A stretch of 9,794 nucleotides of DNA from assembly GCA_025351035.1 (NCBI GenBank), contig JANXWT010000368.1:1-9794 (forward strand). The letters are read 5' to 3'. Below, one piece after another: positions 1-7,129 of this stretch. Position 1 is the first letter of the stretch; each line of letters starts with the position of its first letter. The stretch comes from Opitutia bacterium (GTDB taxonomy: Bacteria > Verrucomicrobiota > Verrucomicrobiia > Opitutales > Opitutaceae). A program made the translations under genes and the position numbers. A model generated the notes under the pieces. It ran no database searches. It saw nothing but the letters and a program-made list of their open reading frames with translations, and was not told the origin of the DNA.

Positions 1-14
1 CCCCGGCGAACCGC

Positions 15-2426
15 ATGGTGCTCAAACGCGACGGCACCACCGTGCCGTGGGACACCGGCAAGATCACGCGGGCCATCGCCCTCGCGTTCTATGAAGTGCG
101 CCGCGGCACGACGACGAATCCGTATCGCGACGCCGCCGAGGCACGCTTCGGTCTCGACCTCGACACGTTTCTCAGCGTGCAGGCGATCACGCGCCGCGTC
201 GCGCGGATGGTGGAGCTTTATTACCGCGCCGGCCGGCATCCCTCCATCGAGCAAATCCAGGACACGATCGAGAAAGCCATCGCGGCCGAGGGCGAGTGGG
301 ATGTCGCGCGCGCCTTCATCATCTATCGCGAACGGCAGGCGGCGCACCGGCTCAACCAGTATGCGGAGAACGGGCTGAGCGACTACATCGCCATCGCCAA
401 ATACGCCCGCTATCGCCGCGAACTCGGCCGCCGCGAATCCTTCGGCGAGGCCGCGCGCCGCGTGATGGCGATGCACCTCCAGCATTTTCAGGACCAGCTT
501 GCTTTGCGCGTGCCGCTGCCCGGCGACGATTCGCCCGTCGACCCGGCCGACCGCCGTCTGCTCGGCGAATGGCTCTGCGGTGGCACGCTCAACGACGCCA
601 TCCAGCGCGCTTTCGGCAGCGTGGCGCAGAAACGCGTGCTGCCCTCGATGCGCTCGCTGCAATTCGGCGGTGAGGCCATCCTCCGCAACCACGCGCGGCT
701 CTTCAACTGCTCGTTCAGTTGCGCCGACCGCGTGGAATTCTTCCGCGAGTATTTCTTCCTCCTGCTCGCCGGCACGGGATGCGGCTTTTCGGTGCAACGC
801 CACCACATCGACCGTCTGCCCGCGCTGCCGGTGCGAGCACCGGAAGTTGAACTGCCGGTTGAACACCACGCTATCACCGACACCATCGAGGGCTGGGCCG
901 ACGCGCTGCATCTGCTTTTCCGCAGCCACCTCGAGGGCTACAAAGCGGAGTTCAACTACTCGGCGATCCGGCCGCGCGGCAGCATGCTGAAAACCTCTGG
1001 TGGCAAGGCGCCCGGCCACCTGCCGCTCAAGCAGGCGCTGCTCGATGTCGAGGCCGTGCTCCTCGACGCCGCCGGCCGCCGGCTCCGTCCCATCGAGGTT
1101 TACGACATTTGCATGTTCATCGCGCGCTCTGTGCTCAGTGGCGGCATCCGCCGCTCGGCCACGATCTGCCTGTTCTCGCCCGATGACGGCGAGATGATGG
1201 CCGCGAAGACGGGCCACTGGTTCGAGAAAAACCCGCAGCGCTCCGCGTCGAACAACTCCGCCGTGCTTCCGCGCGCGCTGCCCGACGACGCGCAGTTCCA
1301 AAGACTCTTCCACGCGCAAAAGGAATACGGCGAGCCCGGTTTCTACTTCGCCGATCATCCCGACTACGGCTGCAATCCTTGCTGCGAGATCGGCCTGCAC
1401 CCGGTCATCGAGGGGAAACTCGACGCGACCGAAGCAGCGCGGTTGCGCGCGCTCGGCTACGAGGGCGAACTCATGCCCGACACGCGCCTCTCCGGCTGGC
1501 AGATGTGCAATCTCAGCACGATCAACGGCGCCGTGTTGCAGACGCCGCAGGATTTCCACATCGCGTGCATCCAGGCCGCCGTCCTCGGCACACTGCAGGC
1601 CGCCTACACCGACATCCCGTATCTCGGGCCCGTCACGCGCTACCTCAACGAGCGCGACGCGCTGCTCGGCGTCTCCGTCTGCGGGTTCATGGACAACCCC
1701 GAAATCCTCTTCAACGCCGACGTGCTCCGGCGCGGCGCGCTGCTCTGCCGCGCGGCGAACCAACTCATCGCGCAGGTGCTCGGCATCCGCCCGGCCGTGC
1801 GCGTGACGTGCGTGAAGCCCGAGGGCACGGCGTCGCTGCTGCTCGGCGCGGCATCGGGCATCCACCCGCACCACGCGCGCCACTACTTCCGCCGCGTGCA
1901 GGCCAGCCGCCGCGATCCCGTCTACCGGCATTTCGCCGCCGCCAACCCGCACCTGACCGAGCCGTCCGTCTACCGGCCTGAAGTCGACGACGTCATCACG
2001 TTTCCTGTCGAGGCGCCGCCGCACGCCATCCTGCGCGACGAGATCGGCGCGACCGAGTTCCTGCGCTTCGTGCAATTCGTGCAGCACAACTGGGTGCTCA
2101 ACGGCGAAGCCGGGGTGACGCGTTCGCCCGGCCTGCACCACAACGTCTCCAACACCTGCACGGTGAAGGCCGACGAGTGGGACGCCGTCGCACGCTTCAT
2201 CTGGGACAATCGCGACAGTTTCACCGGCGTCGCGCTGCTCGGCTACGAAGGCGACAAGCGCTACGCGCAGGCCCCGCGCGAAACCGTGCTGACCGACGAC
2301 GACGCGGCGAAATGGAACCGCCTGCGCTACGAGCCCGTGAGCTACACCCGCCTCGAAGAGCAGTCCGACGAGACCGCGTTGAAGGACGTCGTCGCCTGCG
2401 CCGGCGGCACGTGCGAGCTGCACTGA
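15..2426 (+). CDS. nrdJ: Adenosylcobalamin-dependent (class II) ribonucleotide reductase
   Basis: Reduces ribonucleotides to deoxyribonucleotides for DNA synthesis using a B12-derived thiyl radical, so needs no oxygen and no separate radical subunit. Residues about 1-100 form an ATP-cone (KRDGTTVPWDTGKITRAI at the start), the allosteric domain. The rest resembles the monomeric Lactobacillus RTPR/cyanophage type. Visible landmarks: NCS with Cys232 (first substrate-reducing Cys), NPCCE with Cys456 (thiyl Cys) and Glu458, QMCNL with Cys498 (second reducing Cys), the phosphate-binding VKPEGTAS at 600-607, and the C-terminal redox pair CAGGTC (Cys795, Cys800). In the Lactobacillus enzyme the Cys408-Cys419 spacing is 11; here it is 42, so about 31 extra residues lie between them. 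The ATG at 15 has no clear ribosome binding site and the frame stays open to the window edge (codons for P-A-N-R precede it), so the true start may lie upstream. Family assignment is firm; NDP versus NTP preference is not visible. Confidence 0.93.
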   Translation: MVLKRDGTTVPWDTGKITRAIALAFYEVRRGTTTNPYRDAAEARFGLDLDTFLSVQAITRRVARMVELYYRAGRHPSIEQIQDTIEKAIAAEGEWDVARAFIIYRERQAAHRLNQYAENGLSDYIAIAKYARYRRELGRRESFGEAARRVMAMHLQHFQDQLALRVPLPGDDSPVDPADRRLLGEWLCGGTLNDAIQRAFGSVAQKRVLPSMRSLQFGGEAILRNHARLFNCSFSCADRVEFFREYFFLLLAGTGCGFSVQRHHIDRLPALPVRAPEVELPVEHHAITDTIEGWADALHLLFRSHLEGYKAEFNYSAIRPRGSMLKTSGGKAPGHLPLKQALLDVEAVLLDAAGRRLRPIEVYDICMFIARSVLSGGIRRSATICLFSPDDGEMMAAKTGHWFEKNPQRSASNNSAVLPRALPDDAQFQRLFHAQKEYGEPGFYFADHPDYGCNPCCEIGLHPVIEGKLDATEAARLRALGYEGELMPDTRLSGWQMCNLSTINGAVLQTPQDFHIACIQAAVLGTLQAAYTDIPYLGPVTRYLNERDALLGVSVCGFMDNPEILFNADVLRRGALLCRAANQLIAQVLGIRPAVRVTCVKPEGTASLLLGAASGIHPHHARHYFRRVQASRRDPVYRHFAAANPHLTEPSVYRPEVDDVITFPVEAPPHAILRDEIGATEFLRFVQFVQHNWVLNGEAGVTRSPGLHHNVSNTCTVKADEWDAVARFIWDNRDSFTGVALLGYEGDKRYAQAPRETVLTDDDAAKWNRLRYEPVSYTRLEEQSDETALKDVVACAGGTCELH

Positions 2427-2447
2427 GCTCACGGCGGCATTCGCGGA

Positions 2448-2472
2448 AAGTGTAACGCCTTACGTTACACCA
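2448..2472. repeat. Inverted repeat downstream of nrdJ, diverged relative of the 25-nt palindromes
   Basis: Arms GTGTAACG (2450-2457) and CGTTACAC (2463-2470) are perfect reverse complements around a 5-nt loop, 22 nt after the nrdJ stop. No T-run follows on either strand, so a standard intrinsic terminator is not supported. Set in a 25-nt frame starting AAGTGT at 2448, it has the same geometry as the palindrome at 3099-3123 (positions 3-10 pairing with 16-23, loop 11-15). The differences between them are paired: positions 7/19, 9/17 and 10/16 change on both arms. It may be a diverged fourth member of that family or an unrelated 3' hairpin of nrdJ mRNA. Confidence 0.55.
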
Positions 2473-2490
2473 TCACGGTGCGCCAGAGGG

Positions 2491-2515
2491 AAGTGTCACT
2501 TATTATATGACACTT
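2491..2515. repeat. 25-nt dispersed palindrome, copy 1
   Basis: Arms AAGTGTCA (2491-2498) and TGACACTT (2508-2515) are perfect reverse complements around a 9-nt AT-rich centre. Two closely similar 25-nt elements lie at 3099-3123 and 7130-7154, with the same length and the same central TATT in the same orientation. The minus strand reads TATAAT at 2507-2502, a perfect -10-like hexamer, but I see no -35 at proper spacing. The symmetry would suit a dimeric DNA-binding protein, a hairpin-recognising recombinase or a small mobile repeat; none can be chosen from the sequence alone. Confidence 0.7.
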
Positions 2516-2570
2516 TCGCTGGGACGAGAGGTAGTGGCGCGTATTTCAAACCGCCGTCACGGCGCTTTGT

Positions 2571-2915
2571 TCATTTCAGCTGTAGCGCACGAATCGTCGC
2601 TGATTGTTTCTGAAAATCCGAGACGACAACTACAATCGTCTGTGAATGTCCGCTGTCCTTTTTCTTCTTCGGTGCAGGCTTCACAATGAGGGTTTCCGGG
2701 GTTTCAGGATGCAAGCGATCTAACAATACAACTTCACCGTTCTTCCTGACCGTCTGGAGCAAGTAACGACCGTCAGCAGAAGCCGGCTCCCGTTTGCTAA
2801 CGGAAAACTCCTGCCAGAAATATTCATGTGTGAATGCCTGAAGCTCGACGACTTCTTCTTTCTTTTGCTCCGCCGCGGGACACAAGCCGAAGCTACCAAC
2901 GGCTATCGATAGCAA
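2571..2915 (-). CDS. Small hypothetical exported protein, possibly frameshifted at its 5' end
   Basis: I do not recognise the family. With the TTG at 2915 it encodes 114 residues: a hydrophobic start (MLSIAVGSFGLCPAAEQ), a charged middle, a Lys-rich stretch PAPKKKKDSG at about 78-87, then TIVVVVSDF and the end RALQLK. The hydrophobic start looks like the tail of a signal peptide lacking its beginning. An ATG at 2940 in another frame would, if one T were skipped at about 2914-2916, give MQLPLIHFLLSIAVGSFG running into CPAAEQ, a much more complete signal peptide. So the gene may carry a one-base insertion (or the sequence a one-base error), or it may truly start at TTG. No ribosome binding site helps. 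It is the only gene in the low-GC islet. Confidence 0.45.
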   Translation of the reverse strand: MLSIAVGSFGLCPAAEQKKEEVVELQAFTHEYFWQEFSVSKREPASADGRYLLQTVRKNGEVVLLDRLHPETPETLIVKPAPKKKKDSGHSQTIVVVVSDFQKQSATIRALQLK

Positions 2916-3098
2916 AGAAATGAATCAGGGGGAGTTGCATCGCAGGAATTCTTTAGCCCAACAATGTGATTCGCCTCGAATAGGTTGAGCTTTCCCAAGT
3001 GAAATCATCGGGAGAAATGAAGCAGACCAGTGCCGGAGAATCAAACGTCGAGTTGGCCGGCCTTGGTGGAACCGCGTGCAGTCGAGCGGCACCAGGCA

Positions 3099-3123
3099 AA
3101 GTGTCATCTATTGGATGACACTT
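3099..3123. repeat. 25-nt dispersed palindrome, copy 2
   Basis: The most symmetrical copy: arms AAGTGTCATC (3099-3108) and GATGACACTT (3114-3123) form a perfect 10-bp inverted repeat around TATTG. It lies 84 nt before the PHP hydrolase start and about 160 nt upstream of the small minus-strand gene. This makes it the only copy in a position where it could act as an operator for genes on both sides. No T-run follows, so it is not an intrinsic terminator. Between it and the ATG at 3208 I see no convincing promoter; TTGGCA (3138-3143) and TTATCC (3163-3168) are 19 nt apart and weak. Confidence 0.7.
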
Positions 3124-3207
3124 CACGAAAGCGACGCTTGGCAAAATCGGACCGCTACGCCCTTATCCGGGCTCGCCTGTCGGGGCTGCGTTGATTAACA
3201 GTCCCGC

Positions 3208-4260
3208 ATGAATCGCCTGACTGTGTTGAGTGTGTTCCTAGGCAGCGCCGTCCTGAGCCAAGCGGCTTGGTTCAAGGGCAACACTCACACCCACACGATC
3301 AATTCCGACGGCAACGCCACGCCCGATGTTGTCGCGCGTTGGTATCGCGAGAACGGTTACCAGTTCGTCGTCATCACCGACCACGAATATCTGACCGATG
3401 TCGCGCCGCTCAACGCGCTCTTTGGTCGCGAGGGACAGTTCTTCGTGATGGCCGGGCAGGAGGTCAGCCAACACCTCGGCAAGTCCCGCGATCCGCGCGA
3501 TCCGACCAACCGCCCCAGCTGCCACGTCAACGCGATCAACAGCCGGCGCGTCGTCGTGCCGATCGGCGGCACGGCGGGCAAGTCCTTCGGGTTCGCACCG
3601 CCCGAGATGACCATGGCCGAAACCTACGCCCGCAACATCGCCGAGATCCGCGCCGCGGGCGGTCTCGCTCAAGTCAATCATCCCAATTGGAAATGGTCCG
3701 TTCATCTCGATGATCTGCTCGGTCTCCCCAACGACACTTTGTTCGAGATCTGGAACGGCCATCCCGCGATCAACAATCTCGGCGGCACGGATGACGACGG
3801 GAATGCCGCGCCGTCCTCCGAGGCGTTGTGGGACAGTCTCCTCTCGAAAGGAAAACGACTCTGGGGTGTCGCGGCCGACGACAGCCACTATTTTTATCAC
3901 CTCGACGAAATCAAAGGCCCCAAGCCCGGCCAAGCGTGGGTCGTCGTGCGTGCCGACGCGCTGACGGCGGAGAACATTACCGCCGCGCTGGCGAAGGGGG
4001 AATTCTACTCTTCGACGGGCGTGGTCCTCGACGAGGTGACCGCGTCGGCCACCGGAGTGTCGTTGCGGATCAAAGGCGAGGCGTCGGGCGCGCGCTTCCG
4101 CACGCAGTTCATCGGCCGGGAAGGCCGCGTGTTGGCGGAGAGCGCGGGATTGCATCCGCACTACGAGTTCAAGGGCGACGAGGGCTACATCCGCGCGCAC
4201 CTCACCGACTCGAACGGTCTCCAAGCGTGGACCCAGCCCATCTTCGTCAGCCACCGATGA
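3208..4260 (+). CDS. Exported PHP-domain metallohydrolase, CehA/McbA family
   Basis: A 350-residue member of the PHP phosphoesterase superfamily; CehA and McbA are carbaryl (carbamate ester) hydrolases, but most relatives have unknown substrates. Residues 1-20 form a signal peptide (MNRLTVLSVF..., predicted cleavage after SQAA), so it should act in the periplasm or outside the cell. Metal-ligand motifs appear in PHP order: NTHTHT (His27, His29), ITDHEY (Asp58, His59), GQEVS (Glu85), CHVN (His106), NHPNW (His158), EIWNGHP (Glu180-His185) and AADDSH (Asp224/225, His227). The end (about 260-350) looks like the beta-rich tail usual in this family. The ATG at 3208 is chosen because it gives a complete signal peptide; no Shine-Dalgarno is visible. 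The gene stands alone, converging 86 bp from the NPP pair; that gap shows no clear terminator. Real substrate unknown; a phosphoester is a reasonable guess beside two NPPs. Confidence 0.87.
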   Translation: MNRLTVLSVFLGSAVLSQAAWFKGNTHTHTINSDGNATPDVVARWYRENGYQFVVITDHEYLTDVAPLNALFGREGQFFVMAGQEVSQHLGKSRDPRDPTNRPSCHVNAINSRRVVVPIGGTAGKSFGFAPPEMTMAETYARNIAEIRAAGGLAQVNHPNWKWSVHLDDLLGLPNDTLFEIWNGHPAINNLGGTDDDGNAAPSSEALWDSLLSKGKRLWGVAADDSHYFYHLDEIKGPKPGQAWVVVRADALTAENITAALAKGEFYSSTGVVLDEVTASATGVSLRIKGEASGARFRTQFIGREGRVLAESAGLHPHYEFKGDEGYIRAHLTDSNGLQAWTQPIFVSHR

Positions 4261-4346
4261 TGCGCGGTCGTCAGATCAGGTGGCCGCTGTCGCCAGCACC
4301 AAGCGCAGTATCATCCATCAGTTGACACTGGCCCGGGTGACGGCGG

Positions 4347-5591
4347 TCAGTGGTGGAGTGTCGCGCGCACGAGAGAGTCGTCGCCATCGTTCGGCGCGGG
4401 TTTGAGGCCGAGCACGGCACAGAGCAGATTGTAGACATGGATGTTGTCCACCTGGTCAAGAGTAGTGCGGGATTTGAAAGCGGGGCCGTGGGCAAGAAAG
4501 AGCGCACCCATGTTGGGCGTGGCATTGTCCCAGCCGTGGTTCCCCTTGGGAAAAGTGGTGGCGCGCACGGGCCAGCCGGCCCGCTGCTCGATGGACCACT
4601 GGTCATCGGCGACGAGCATGACGGCGGGGATGCGGTCGTTGCCCGCATAATGGAAGCGAGCGGGCATTTCATCCCGCAGAAAAACCTGCAAGTGGGGGAT
4701 AGCCTTGGCGCGAATGGCAGTCGCCAGTTCCGCCGCCGTGCGCGTGCCGGGCTTGGGGCGCACGCCGGCGTAGGGGCCGGTGGTCTCGACCTCGATGGTG
4801 CTCATCGCGACGAGGTCATCGAGGAAGATCACTCGATCCGGGGAGGTGGGGGACATGCCGTGGTCGGAAACGATGATGAGGTTGATGCTCTCCTGCAGGC
4901 CGAGCCGGCCCAAGCCGTCGAGCAACCGGGCGACGCCCGCGTCAACTTCGGTGATCGATGGCTGCAGGTCCGGCGAGTCGGGTCCGTATTTGTGGCCGGC
5001 AGTATCCACGGCGCTGAAATACAGCGTTGCCAGCTGAGGGCGTTCAGCGGCGGGGACATTGAGCCACTGCAGCAGCCCGTCCACCCGGTCACTGGAAGGA
5101 GTCTTGTCGTTGAAAGGCAGCCAGCGGGAAGGCCGCACGACGTGGTGAGCGGCTTCGGAACCGGGCCAGAAGTAACACGCGCTGCGCACGCCTTGCCGTT
5201 CGGCGGTAATCCACACCGGTTCACCGCCCCACCATTTCTCGTCGGTATTGGACGCGGATTTACTCATGCCGAAAGTCTCGCCGCTGGCTGGATCATAGAA
5301 CCAGTTGCCGACGACACCGTGGTGCGCGGGGTAGAGGCCGGTGACGAGCGTGTAGTGGTTGGGGAATGTTTTGGTCGGATAGGACGGGGTCAACGTCCGC
5401 GCATGCACCCCTTCGCGCGCCAAGCGCTGCAACGTGGGGGCGGAGTAGCGCTGGAGGTAGTCCCAGCGGAAACCGTCAATGGAGATCAAAATCACCGGCC
5501 CGGTGGCGGTTGGTGGCAGCAACCGGGTCGCGCAAGAAACCAGTCCGAGGATCGCGCCAAGCAAAGCCAGGGCAGGGGAAATCCGGTTCAT
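4347..5591 (-). CDS. Lipoprotein nucleotide pyrophosphatase/phosphodiesterase (distal paralogue)
   Basis: A 414-residue alkaline-phosphatase-superfamily enzyme of the ectonucleotide pyrophosphatase/phosphodiesterase (ENPP/NPP) type, expected to cleave nucleotide or other phosphodiester substrates using two zinc ions. The N-terminus is a lipoprotein signal with lipobox LVSC (Cys20), so it is probably lipid-anchored facing the periplasm. Catalytic set by homology to Xanthomonas NPP: SIDG Asp39, nucleophile Thr75 in KTFPNH, Asn96 in VGNWFYD, Asp196/His200 in VDTAGH, Asp243/His244 in VSDHGM, His352 in GNHGWD. All are present, so it should be active. Its ATG overlaps the stop of the upstream paralogue (ATGA, 5588-5591), implying one mRNA and translational coupling. 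Substrate specificity cannot be read from the sequence. Confidence 0.88.
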   Translation of the reverse strand: MNRISPALALLGAILGLVSCATRLLPPTATGPVILISIDGFRWDYLQRYSAPTLQRLAREGVHARTLTPSYPTKTFPNHYTLVTGLYPAHHGVVGNWFYDPASGETFGMSKSASNTDEKWWGGEPVWITAERQGVRSACYFWPGSEAAHHVVRPSRWLPFNDKTPSSDRVDGLLQWLNVPAAERPQLATLYFSAVDTAGHKYGPDSPDLQPSITEVDAGVARLLDGLGRLGLQESINLIIVSDHGMSPTSPDRVIFLDDLVAMSTIEVETTGPYAGVRPKPGTRTAAELATAIRAKAIPHLQVFLRDEMPARFHYAGNDRIPAVMLVADDQWSIEQRAGWPVRATTFPKGNHGWDNATPNMGALFLAHGPAFKSRTTLDQVDNIHVYNLLCAVLGLKPAPNDGDDSLVRATLHH

Positions 5592-6829
5592 CGCGCGAGG
5601 GCCGCTTTGACGAGGCGGTCGTCGCCGTCGTTCGGCGAGGGTTTCACGCCGAGGACGGCACAGAGCAGGTTGTAGAGGTGGATGTTTTCCACGTCGGGAA
5701 TTTCGACGCCGCGCTGGAACGCCGGGCCGCTCGCGATGAAGAGCGCACCCATGTTCGGCGTGGCGGGATCCCAGCCGTGGTTGCTGCGGTTATAGGTGGG
5801 AGCGAATTTCATCCAACCCACCTTGCTCTCGATGTTCCAGTGTTCGTCGGCGATCAGCACGACGGGCGGAATGCGCGGATTGTCGCGGTAGTGCAACCGG
5901 GCCGGGACTTCCTCGCGCAGGTAGACCCCGAGGTGCGGCACCTGCTTCGCCCGAATGCGTGCGACGAGGCCCGCGGCATCACCGTCCAGCGGGCGCACGC
6001 CGCCGTTGGGTCCAACGGATTCCACCTGCACTTTGGAGACATCCATCAAGTCCTCCAGAAATATTACCCGGTCCGCGCTTTGTTCCGAGTGCCCGTGGTC
6101 GGAGACGATCACGAGATCGGTCCGGTCGCGCAATCCGCGGGCGGTTAGGCCGGCAAGCAGCCGCGCGACGGCCTCGTCTGCCTCCTGGACGGCGGCAGCA
6201 GTCTCGGGGGCATCCGGACCGAACCGATGCCCAACCACGTCGACCACATCGAGGTAAAGCGCGCAGAAACGCGGGCGGCTCGCCGCCGGCTGGTCAAGCC
6301 ACGCGAGGATTTGGTCCACGCGGCGGGCGGAGCCGACTTTGCCATCAAAGGGCAGGCTGAAATTCGGGCGGGTTCCATGAATTTCCGCATCGCCGCCCGG
6401 CCAGAACAAGCTGGCACTGCGCACGCCGTGTTTTTCGGCGGTGATCCACACGGGTTCGCCCTGCTGCCACCAACGCGGATCAGCGTTGTCCGTCAGCAGG
6501 TTCTTGTTGAATGAGGCCCGCAGGGTCGGGTCGTAGAAATAATTTGAGACGATGCCGTGGTGTTCTGGGCGCAGACCGGTGACGAGCGTGTAGTGGTTCG
6601 GAAAAGTCTTGGATGGGAAACTCGGGGTTAAGCGTGTCGCATGCACGCCGCCGGCTGCGAGCTGGCGCAGCGTGGGCGCGGCAAATTTCTGCAGAAAATC
6701 CCAGCGGAAACCGTCGATCGAGATGAGAATCACCGGATCCGAAGTGGCGGCGGGCTGCACGGGACCGGTGCAGGAGGCCAGCAGCAGGGTCGTGAGAAAC
6801 AGGCTGAGAGCGGTGTTGCGGCGCTTCAT
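5588..6829 (-). CDS. Lipoprotein nucleotide pyrophosphatase/phosphodiesterase (proximal paralogue)
   Basis: A 413-residue paralogue of the next gene downstream, first in the two-gene unit. The start chosen is the ATG at 6829, because it puts a classical lipoprotein signal (MKRRNTALSLFLTTLLLASC, Cys20) at the N-terminus; a TTG at 6847 only adds six residues before it. The ENPP/NPP set is complete: Asp39 in SIDG, nucleophile Thr75 in KTFPNH, Asn96 in VSNYFYD, Asp197/His201 in VDVVGH, Asp244/His245 in VSDHGH, His351 in SNHGWD. The first 100 residues align with the paralogue without gaps, and long stretches match (VILISIDGFRWD, KTFPNHYTLVTG, the final NLLCAVLG-KP-PNDGDD). The middle (about 100-170) and the residue after SDHG (His rather than Met) differ, which may mark different substrates. 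It diverges from slyX across 79 bp. Confidence 0.88.
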   Translation of the reverse strand: MKRRNTALSLFLTTLLLASCTGPVQPAATSDPVILISIDGFRWDFLQKFAAPTLRQLAAGGVHATRLTPSFPSKTFPNHYTLVTGLRPEHHGIVSNYFYDPTLRASFNKNLLTDNADPRWWQQGEPVWITAEKHGVRSASLFWPGGDAEIHGTRPNFSLPFDGKVGSARRVDQILAWLDQPAASRPRFCALYLDVVDVVGHRFGPDAPETAAAVQEADEAVARLLAGLTARGLRDRTDLVIVSDHGHSEQSADRVIFLEDLMDVSKVQVESVGPNGGVRPLDGDAAGLVARIRAKQVPHLGVYLREEVPARLHYRDNPRIPPVVLIADEHWNIESKVGWMKFAPTYNRSNHGWDPATPNMGALFIASGPAFQRGVEIPDVENIHLYNLLCAVLGVKPSPNDGDDRLVKAALAR

Positions 6830-6908
6830 GGGCGACGAAGGTCGCAAAGAAGTCGGCGCAGGGGAAGATTTTCTTGGCCTGCGGCGCTTTCTCGGCGTGA
6901 ATCGGACT

Positions 6909-7112
6909 ATGACCGAAATTGAACGCCTGACGCGACTCGAAGAGCGCTATGTGCATCTGCAGCGCCACGTGGGCGAACAGGACAAGGCGATGCTCGAGTT
7001 CGCCGAGGAACTCGCGAAGCTGCGGCAGGAGCTGGCCATACTGCGCGTTCAACGCGCGGCGTCATCCGAAGGCGAGGAATCGCGCGAGGACGAACGCCCG
7101 CCGCACTACTGA
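6909..7112 (+). CDS. slyX: SlyX family protein
   Basis: A 67-residue protein. The start ATG at 6909 gives MTEIERLTRLEERY; the frame is open for 100 codons further upstream, but that part lies antisense to the NPP gene and has no protein character. SlyX proteins are short, highly charged coiled coils of unknown biochemical role, named from the E. coli slyD region. Seen here are a heptad-like helix over about residues 3-48 (alternating Leu and charged residues), an acidic linker (EGEESREDE) and the terminal PPHY, the family's hallmark ending. Length is normal. It is monocistronic by layout, divergent from the NPP pair and followed by a 159-bp gap that holds palindrome copy 3. No strong ribosome binding site is seen. 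Confidence 0.82.
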   Translation: MTEIERLTRLEERYVHLQRHVGEQDKAMLEFAEELAKLRQELAILRVQRAASSEGEESREDERPPHY

Positions 7113-7129
7113 GCGTTCAGCACGGATGG

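Larger units (their letters stand above)
2491..3123. other. Low-GC islet bracketed by two palindrome copies
   Basis: This 633-bp stretch runs from palindrome copy 1 to copy 2. By hand count 2521-2940 is about 50% G+C, clearly below the GC-rich genes on either side. It contains one plausible small gene on the minus strand (2571-2915). The rest, including 2941-3098, shows no convincing reading frame: two minus-strand frames of 60-63 codons there lack recognisable motifs, and one crosses the palindrome. I see no transposase and no target-site duplication just outside the palindromes (AGAGGG on the left, CACGAA on the right). The composition and the flanking repeats suggest acquired DNA, but this is inference. 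Confidence 0.5.

Noticed and set aside
2450..2470. Integron attC-type recombination site
   Set aside because: The arms do not fit the RYYYAAC/GTTRRRY core (GTGTAAC and GTTACAC each break it), and no integrase is seen.
2491..2515. Toxin-antitoxin operator and promoter based on the palindrome with an internal TATAAT
   Set aside because: No antitoxin or toxin gene follows on either strand at any copy, and no -35 is correctly placed; it stays a hypothesis for the origin of the family only.
2507..2689. 60-codon plus-strand frame starting inside palindrome copy 1
   Set aside because: No recognisable features, and it overlaps the better-supported minus-strand gene.
2491..3123. Classical insertion sequence or MITE
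   Set aside because: No transposase, no target-site duplication next to the ends, and the termini are individual palindromes rather than one inverted pair of unique ends; kept only as a possible cassette.
2925..3144. Two minus-strand frames of 60 and 63 codons upstream of the small secreted-protein gene
   Set aside because: One crosses palindrome copy 2, neither has a signal, motif or ribosome binding site, and they overlap each other in different frames.
3238..4254. 338-codon minus-strand frame opposite the PHP hydrolase gene
   Set aside because: The plus strand carries a signal peptide and all PHP metal motifs; the minus frame has none and is a composition artefact.
4261..4346. Terminator between the convergent PHP and NPP genes
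   Set aside because: Only an imperfect, widely spaced repeat (GATGATGCGC against GCGCAGTATCATC) is visible, with a loop of about 39 nt and no T-run.
4350..5675. Long plus-strand open frame (441 codons) opposite the distal NPP gene
   Set aside because: It is the antisense shadow of a gene with a complete catalytic motif set; its translation has no domain, and such frames are expected in GC-rich DNA with few stop codons.
6609..6908. N-terminal extension of slyX
   Set aside because: The open frame runs antisense through the NPP lipoprotein start; the family's normal length and start fit the ATG at 6909.
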